Origin: JANMZR01 sp031383555
GTDB taxonomy: Bacteria; Bacteroidota; Bacteroidia; Cytophagales; Spirosomataceae
Assembly: GCA_031383555.1 (NCBI GenBank)
Contig: JANMZR010000306.1
Span: 1 to 10,062, forward strand
DNA length: 10,062 nt
Direction of reading: 5' to 3'
Both the position numbers and the translations under genes were made by a program. Under the pieces are notes generated by a model. It saw nothing but the letters and a program-made list of their open reading frames with translations. It was not told the origin of the DNA and ran no database searches. The number at the start of each line of letters is the position of its first letter. Within the stretch, counting starts at the first letter, position 1. Positions 7,281 to 10,062 of this stretch are shown in pieces.

Positions 7281-8534
7281 ATGGATAGAGTAATTGAAAA
7301 AAAGTTTTGGACCGTTAAGCGAATATTACCTTGGGCTGGTGCTGCGGCTGTATTAGGTTTAATAGGTTTTATTTATTTAAGCTCAACAGGCAAAAGCAAA
7401 TTGAATGTTGAATCGGATAAAATTATGGTAAATGAGGTTACTAAAGGCAATTTCAAAGAATTTATTCCAATAAATGGTGTTGTAAATCCTGTTCAAACTA
7501 TTTATTTAGATGCGGTGGAAGGTGGCCGAGTGGAAGAGATTTATGTGGAAGACGGTACCGTAGTTGCCAAAGGACAGCCACTTTTAAAGCTCGCCAATAC
7601 TGATTTGGAATTGAGCCTTTCTAACCAAGAAACCTCTGTATTTCAGCTAATTACTCAAATGCAATATACAAGGAACCTAGCCCGCCAAAATACAATTGCA
7701 TTAGAAAGCAACCTCGCTGATATTGATAATAGCTTAGCAGAAGCGAAACGATTGTTTGATTTGAATTCAAAACTTTTTAAACAAAATGTAATTGGAGAGC
7801 AAGATTTTAAGGCTTCACAAAACTCCTACAATTATAATATGCGTCGCAAAAAGCTGATTGAACGCACATTCGGACAAGATTCAGTAACCACCAATCAACA
7901 GATAAGGCAAATGGAGGAAACCATAAAACGTACCCAACAAACACTTGCTTTGATGCGAAAAAAAGCTGGTGATTTAATAGTCCGTTCTCCAGTGGCTGGC
8001 CAATTAACATCAAGAAATGCTGAAGTGGGTGAAAATAAGTCGCCAGGTCAACGCCTCGGGCAAATTGATGTAATGAGCGGCTATAAAATAAAGGCCGATA
8101 TTGATGAACACTATATCAATAGGGTTTTTATCGGCCTTAATGCTGACTTTGAGATTGATAGTAAAACCTATCCATTGAGGGTAAAAAAGGTGTATTCGCA
8201 AGTAACAAACGGTCGGTTTCAAGTTGATTTAGAGTTTATAAAGGAAATTCCAAAAAATATTCGTCGTGGACAGACGCTTCAAACAAGGCTCTTTTTGGGA
8301 GATGAAAGCCAAGCTATTCTACTTCCCAAAGGTGGTTTTTTCCAGCAAACTGGGGGAAATTGGATATTCAAGGTTTCAGAAACAGGCAAAATGGCCTATA
8401 AAGCTGATATCCAACTTGGCAGACAAAACCCAGAATATTATGAAGTACTTTCAGGCCTAAAACCTGGCGACAAAGTAGTAACAAGTAGTTATGAAAATTA
8501 TGGAGATATGCAGGAGTTGGTGATTAAGAAATGA
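7281..8534 (+). CDS. Periplasmic adaptor (HlyD/MacA-type membrane fusion protein) of an ABC exporter
   Basis: This is a 417-residue adaptor that would link the inner-membrane ABC transporter to an outer-membrane channel. A short cytoplasmic start (1-16) precedes one membrane segment (about 17-34; LPWAGAAAVLGLIGFIYLSS) without a lipobox. The first half of the lipoyl/barrel-sandwich domain is at about 65-108 (GVVNPVQTIYLDAVEGGRVEEIYVEDGTVVAKGQPLL). A long coiled-coil hairpin follows (about 110-228, turn near 195-205). The second lipoyl half is at 229-262 (GDLIVRSPVAGQLTSRNAEVG), then the beta-barrel (about 267-340) and a membrane-proximal domain ending LSGLKPGDKVVTSS. The length fits the family. 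The gene leads an operon continuing with an ATPase and a permease, the MacAB-like arrangement. The substrate cannot be read from the sequence; peptides, lipids or antibiotics are possible. Confidence 0.93.
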   Translation: MDRVIEKKFWTVKRILPWAGAAAVLGLIGFIYLSSTGKSKLNVESDKIMVNEVTKGNFKEFIPINGVVNPVQTIYLDAVEGGRVEEIYVEDGTVVAKGQPLLKLANTDLELSLSNQETSVFQLITQMQYTRNLARQNTIALESNLADIDNSLAEAKRLFDLNSKLFKQNVIGEQDFKASQNSYNYNMRRKKLIERTFGQDSVTTNQQIRQMEETIKRTQQTLALMRKKAGDLIVRSPVAGQLTSRNAEVGENKSPGQRLGQIDVMSGYKIKADIDEHYINRVFIGLNADFEIDSKTYPLRVKKVYSQVTNGRFQVDLEFIKEIPKNIRRGQTLQTRLFLGDESQAILLPKGGFFQQTGGNWIFKVSETGKMAYKADIQLGRQNPEYYEVLSGLKPGDKVVTSSYENYGDMQELVIKK

Positions 8535-8541
8535 TGAGATA

Positions 8542-8580
8542 TTAGATTTGAGATGTGAGATTTGAGATTGCCTCAAATCT
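8542..8580 (+). repeat. Hairpin within the left arm of the repeat unit
   Basis: TTAGATTTGAG (8542-8552) is exactly complementary to CTCAAATCTAA (8572-8582). AGATTTGAG (8558-8566) can alternatively pair with CTCAAATCT (8572-8580) around a five-base loop. Two mutually exclusive stems therefore share the same 3' strand. It lies immediately after the adaptor stop codon and could stabilise the adaptor mRNA end or reduce read-through. No proper T-run follows, so it is not called a terminator. Confidence 0.5.
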
Positions 8581-8598
8581 AATGTTTCATCAAAAAAT

Positions 8599-8952
8599 CT
8601 AATTCATCATCTTGTTTGAATATGAAAAAATCATTTTGCCTAGTTCCTTGGTTTTTTCCGTAAGTTCAGTAAATACTTCAATTGAAATATATTCTAAATC
8701 TTTAGATAAAATTAATTGATATAATAATTCAGCATTTGAACCTAAAGCAATAATTAGAAAACGATTAAAATCGGCTTTTGATTGTCGAGCACTACCTTCA
8801 GCAATGTTGCTAGGTTGTGAAGACGAGGACTTACGCATTTGTGATGTAAGTCCAAATAGTTCTTCTTTTGGATATTTTCGAGTGATTTTATAAATATCAA
8901 GAGTTAATACATGAGCTTTTTGCCAAATCAAAAGTTTCTGAAAATCAACCAT
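8599..8952 (-). CDS. Four-helix-bundle protein (23S rRNA IVP / Avd-like family)
   Basis: The 117-residue protein matches the small four-helix-bundle family first found in intervening sequences of 23S rRNA genes and related to the Avd accessory proteins of diversity-generating retroelements. Typical features are the start FQKLLIWQKAH, the segment KYPKEELFGLTSQMRKSS, the signature PSNIAEGSARQSKADFNRFLIIALGSNAELLYQL, and a final amphipathic helix (about 92-112). The length is normal for the family and the frame is intact. The start at 8952 leaves the N-terminus aligned with the family. It lies opposite to the exporter operon, between that operon's adaptor and ATPase genes and inside flanking inverted repeats. 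There is no rRNA or reverse transcriptase nearby, so those known contexts do not apply. Its function is unknown; nucleic-acid binding is a plausible inference. Confidence 0.9.
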   Translation of the reverse strand: MVDFQKLLIWQKAHVLTLDIYKITRKYPKEELFGLTSQMRKSSSSQPSNIAEGSARQSKADFNRFLIIALGSNAELLYQLILSKDLEYISIEVFTELTEKTKELGKMIFSYSNKMMN

Positions 8953-9060
8953 AATTAAAAAGTTTAGAAATGAAAAAAAATATTTCCAAAATTAACAATA
9001 AAACTTTCGATTTAGGGCAGCCTATCTCAAATCTCACATCTAAAATCTAAAAACTGGCTT

Positions 9061-9732
9061 ATGCTCAAACTAACAAATCTAGAAAAAATTTACCGAACTG
9101 AAGATATCGAAACGGTGGCCTTAAACAAACTTTCAATTGAAGTTAAAAAAGGTGAATTTGTGGCCATAATGGGCCCATCAGGCTGTGGAAAATCCACACT
9201 TTTGAATATTATAGGTCTTTTGGATGATGCAGAAAGTGGGAGCTTTATGTTCAACGATGAAGAAGTAATCAAATACAACGAGAGAAAACGTGCCGACCTT
9301 CGAAAACGCAATATCGGCTTCGTATTCCAGAGCTTTAACCTGATCGACGAACTAACCGTTTATGAGAATGTAGAATTACCCTTGCTGTATTTAAAAGTAC
9401 CCGCAGCTGAACGAAAAGCCAAAGTTGAAGCTGTATTGGAAAAGGTACAAATTATGCACCGTCGCAACCATTTTCCGCAACAACTATCTGGTGGTCAGCA
9501 ACAAAGGTGTGCGGTAGCTCGTGCAGTAGTAAACAATCCAAAGCTTATATTGGCCGATGAGCCAACTGGTAATTTGGACAGTAAAAACGGCAACGAAGTA
9601 ATGGAGCTTCTGACAAATTTAAATGAAGCGGGCACAACCGTTGTGATGGTTACGCATAGTGAGCATGACGCCAAATATGCGCATAGAGTAATTAGAATGC
9701 TAGATGGGCAAGTAGTATTGGAGACGAGGTAA
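9061..9732 (+). CDS. ABC transporter ATP-binding protein (MacB/LolD-type)
   Basis: This 223-residue ATPase would power the exporter from the cytoplasmic side. All nucleotide-binding motifs are present: Walker A GPSGCGKST (38-46), Q-loop Gln90 in FVFQSFNLIDELTV, signature LSGGQQQR (142-149), Walker B LILADE (162-167), D-loop NLDS (171-174) and switch His199 in VVMVTHS. The combination of short length, NLIDELTVYENVELPL and DEPTGNLDS is typical of the LolD/MacB/FtsE group that works with FtsX-like permeases. The start at 9061 lies 10 bp after the right arm of the upstream repeat unit; no clear ribosome binding site is seen. The downstream permease start supports a split MacB-like system, with ATPase and permease as separate proteins. 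The last codon and stop run into the downstream repeat block. Confidence 0.96.
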   Translation: MLKLTNLEKIYRTEDIETVALNKLSIEVKKGEFVAIMGPSGCGKSTLLNIIGLLDDAESGSFMFNDEEVIKYNERKRADLRKRNIGFVFQSFNLIDELTVYENVELPLLYLKVPAAERKAKVEAVLEKVQIMHRRNHFPQQLSGGQQQRCAVARAVVNNPKLILADEPTGNLDSKNGNEVMELLTNLNEAGTTVVMVTHSEHDAKYAHRVIRMLDGQVVLETR

Positions 9733-9868
9733 TTGGTTGACTGGTTATTATTTGATTGGGAAATTGTTCAATAAGCAATAACTGATTTCCCAGTAACCAA
9801 AAACTGATTTCCCAGTAACCAATAACTAATTTCCAAGTGACCAATAACTAATAACCAGTCAACCAATT
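9731..9868. repeat. Inverted-repeat block between ATPase and permease genes
   Basis: The 20 bases at 9731-9750 (core TTGGTTGACTGGTTATT) are perfectly complementary to 9849-9868 (core AATAACCAGTCAACCAA). The left arm includes the last two bases of the ATPase stop codon, and the right arm ends 20 bp before the permease ATG. Inside, GGGAAAT at 9758-9764 is opposite the ATTTCCC words of the tandem repeats. The whole block can fold into a long stem in the mRNA between the two coding regions. It might tune permease expression relative to ATPase, or be a repeat unit inserted into the operon. Confidence 0.75.
9778..9865. repeat. 22-bp tandem repeat, four copies
   Basis: Four consecutive 22-base units start at 9778, 9800, 9822 and 9844. 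Each begins ATAACT or AAAACT and ends with an ACCA word. Units 1 and 2 differ at a single position (CTGATTTCCCAGTAACCA is shared); units 3 and 4 are more diverged. A further degenerate copy seems to run on to about 9888. There are no unique spacers, so this is not a CRISPR array. The repeat is nested inside the larger inverted repeat. Confidence 0.8.
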
Positions 9869-9888
9869 TACCAATAACTAATTTTAAC

Positions 9889-10062
9889 ATGTTCCGCAAT
9901 TATCTCACCACCGCCTATCGTAACCTTTTGAAAAACAAAAGTTATGCTTTGATAAACATTGCTGGGCTTTCATTGGGCCTAACTTGTGCTTTTTTGATAT
10001 TTGCATTAGTGCGATATCATTACAATATTGACAAACAACATAGCAAAGCCGACCGTGTTTTT
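9889..10062 (+). CDS. ABC transporter permease, MacB/FtsX-type (N-terminal 58 residues; cut by window edge)
   Basis: The ATG at 9889 opens a frame that stays open to the window end. It starts MFRNYLTTAYRNLLKNKSYA, followed by a hydrophobic segment LINIAGLSLGLTCAFLIFALV (about 21-41) and then YHYNIDKQHSKADRVF. This is the characteristic beginning of Bacteroidota MacB-like permeases: a short cytoplasmic amphipathic stretch, first transmembrane helix, then the start of the large periplasmic domain. It would form the membrane channel or mechanotransmission subunit working with the upstream ATPase and adaptor. It is separated from the ATPase by the 22-bp repeat block, with 20 bp of non-repeat leader and no clear ribosome binding site. 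Confidence 0.9.
   Translation, partial: MFRNYLTTAYRNLLKNKSYALINIAGLSLGLTCAFLIFALVRYHYNIDKQHSKADRVF

Larger units (their letters stand above)
8542..9050. repeat. Inverted-repeat-bounded unit carrying a four-helix-bundle gene, inserted between adaptor and ATPase
   Basis: The left arm (8542-8568, starting TTAGATTTGAGATGTGAG) and the right arm (9024-9050) are inverted repeats of 27 bp with 26 matches. Beyond a 4-base offset, similarity continues inward: TGCC, AAATC, AA, GTTT and AT match in order over about 22 more bases. The enclosed DNA contains one gene, oriented against the operon. Removing the unit would leave 17 bp between the adaptor stop and the ATPase start, a normal operon gap. This suggests that the unit was inserted into a pre-existing operon. 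No target duplication is evident, and the gene is not a transposase, so movement would have to be supplied in trans. Confidence 0.65.

Noticed and set aside
8542..8580. Rho-independent terminator after the adaptor gene
   Set aside because: The stem is good, but it is not followed by a T-run and the operon clearly continues with the ATPase.
8599..8952. 23S rRNA intervening sequence or diversity-generating retroelement context for the four-helix-bundle gene
   Set aside because: No rRNA sequence, reverse transcriptase or template repeat lies in the window; the gene sits between two exporter genes.
9778..9865. CRISPR array
   Set aside because: The 22-bp units are directly adjacent with no unique spacers, and no cas genes are present.

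Overview
The window looks like chromosome from a member of the Bacteroidota. The evidence is low G+C (roughly one third by eye), weak or absent Shine-Dalgarno sequences, TAnnTTTG-type -7 promoter elements, a DUF4158-type Tn3 transposase beside an Mpi-like serine recombinase, an NtrC-type response regulator with a GAFTDA loop, and a MacB/FtsX-like permease starting MFRNYL. No rRNA, tRNA or CRISPR array is visible, and I cannot name the genus.

Left part (1 to about 3,890): one side of a Tn3-family transposon. A serine resolvase (minus strand, cut by the window edge) and a complete 1017-residue DDE transposase (plus strand) are divergently transcribed from a 138-bp spacer, where a res site is expected. 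The right terminal repeat probably lies at about 3854-3891. The left end and any passenger genes are outside the window.

Middle part (4035-6834, minus strand): a two-component system, response regulator first and then histidine kinase. The regulator has a receiver, a sigma-54 AAA+ domain and a Fis-type helix-turn-helix. The kinase is membrane-bound and resembles NtrY. A 446-bp spacer (6835-7280) separates this pair from divergent genes. It holds a plausible housekeeping promoter for the regulator, two adjacent palindromes, and an imperfect -24/-12-like element pointing at the exporter.

Right part (7281-10062, plus strand): an envelope ABC exporter operon made of a HlyD/MacA-type periplasmic adaptor, a MacB/LolD-type ATPase and the start of a MacB/FtsX-type permease. 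The likely logic is that the kinase senses an envelope signal, the regulator activates a sigma-54 promoter, and the tripartite exporter is produced.

The most unusual structure is in the spacers. Each of the three intra-operon gaps (regulator/kinase, adaptor/ATPase, ATPase/permease) holds its own inverted-repeat block built from short repeated words. Removing the block would leave only about 17-20 bp, a normal operon gap. The block between adaptor and ATPase carries an oppositely oriented four-helix-bundle (23S-IVP/Avd-like) gene between 27-bp inverted repeats matching at 26 positions. The block between ATPase and permease carries a 22-bp tandem repeat. The block between regulator and kinase has two interleaved perfect inverted repeats.
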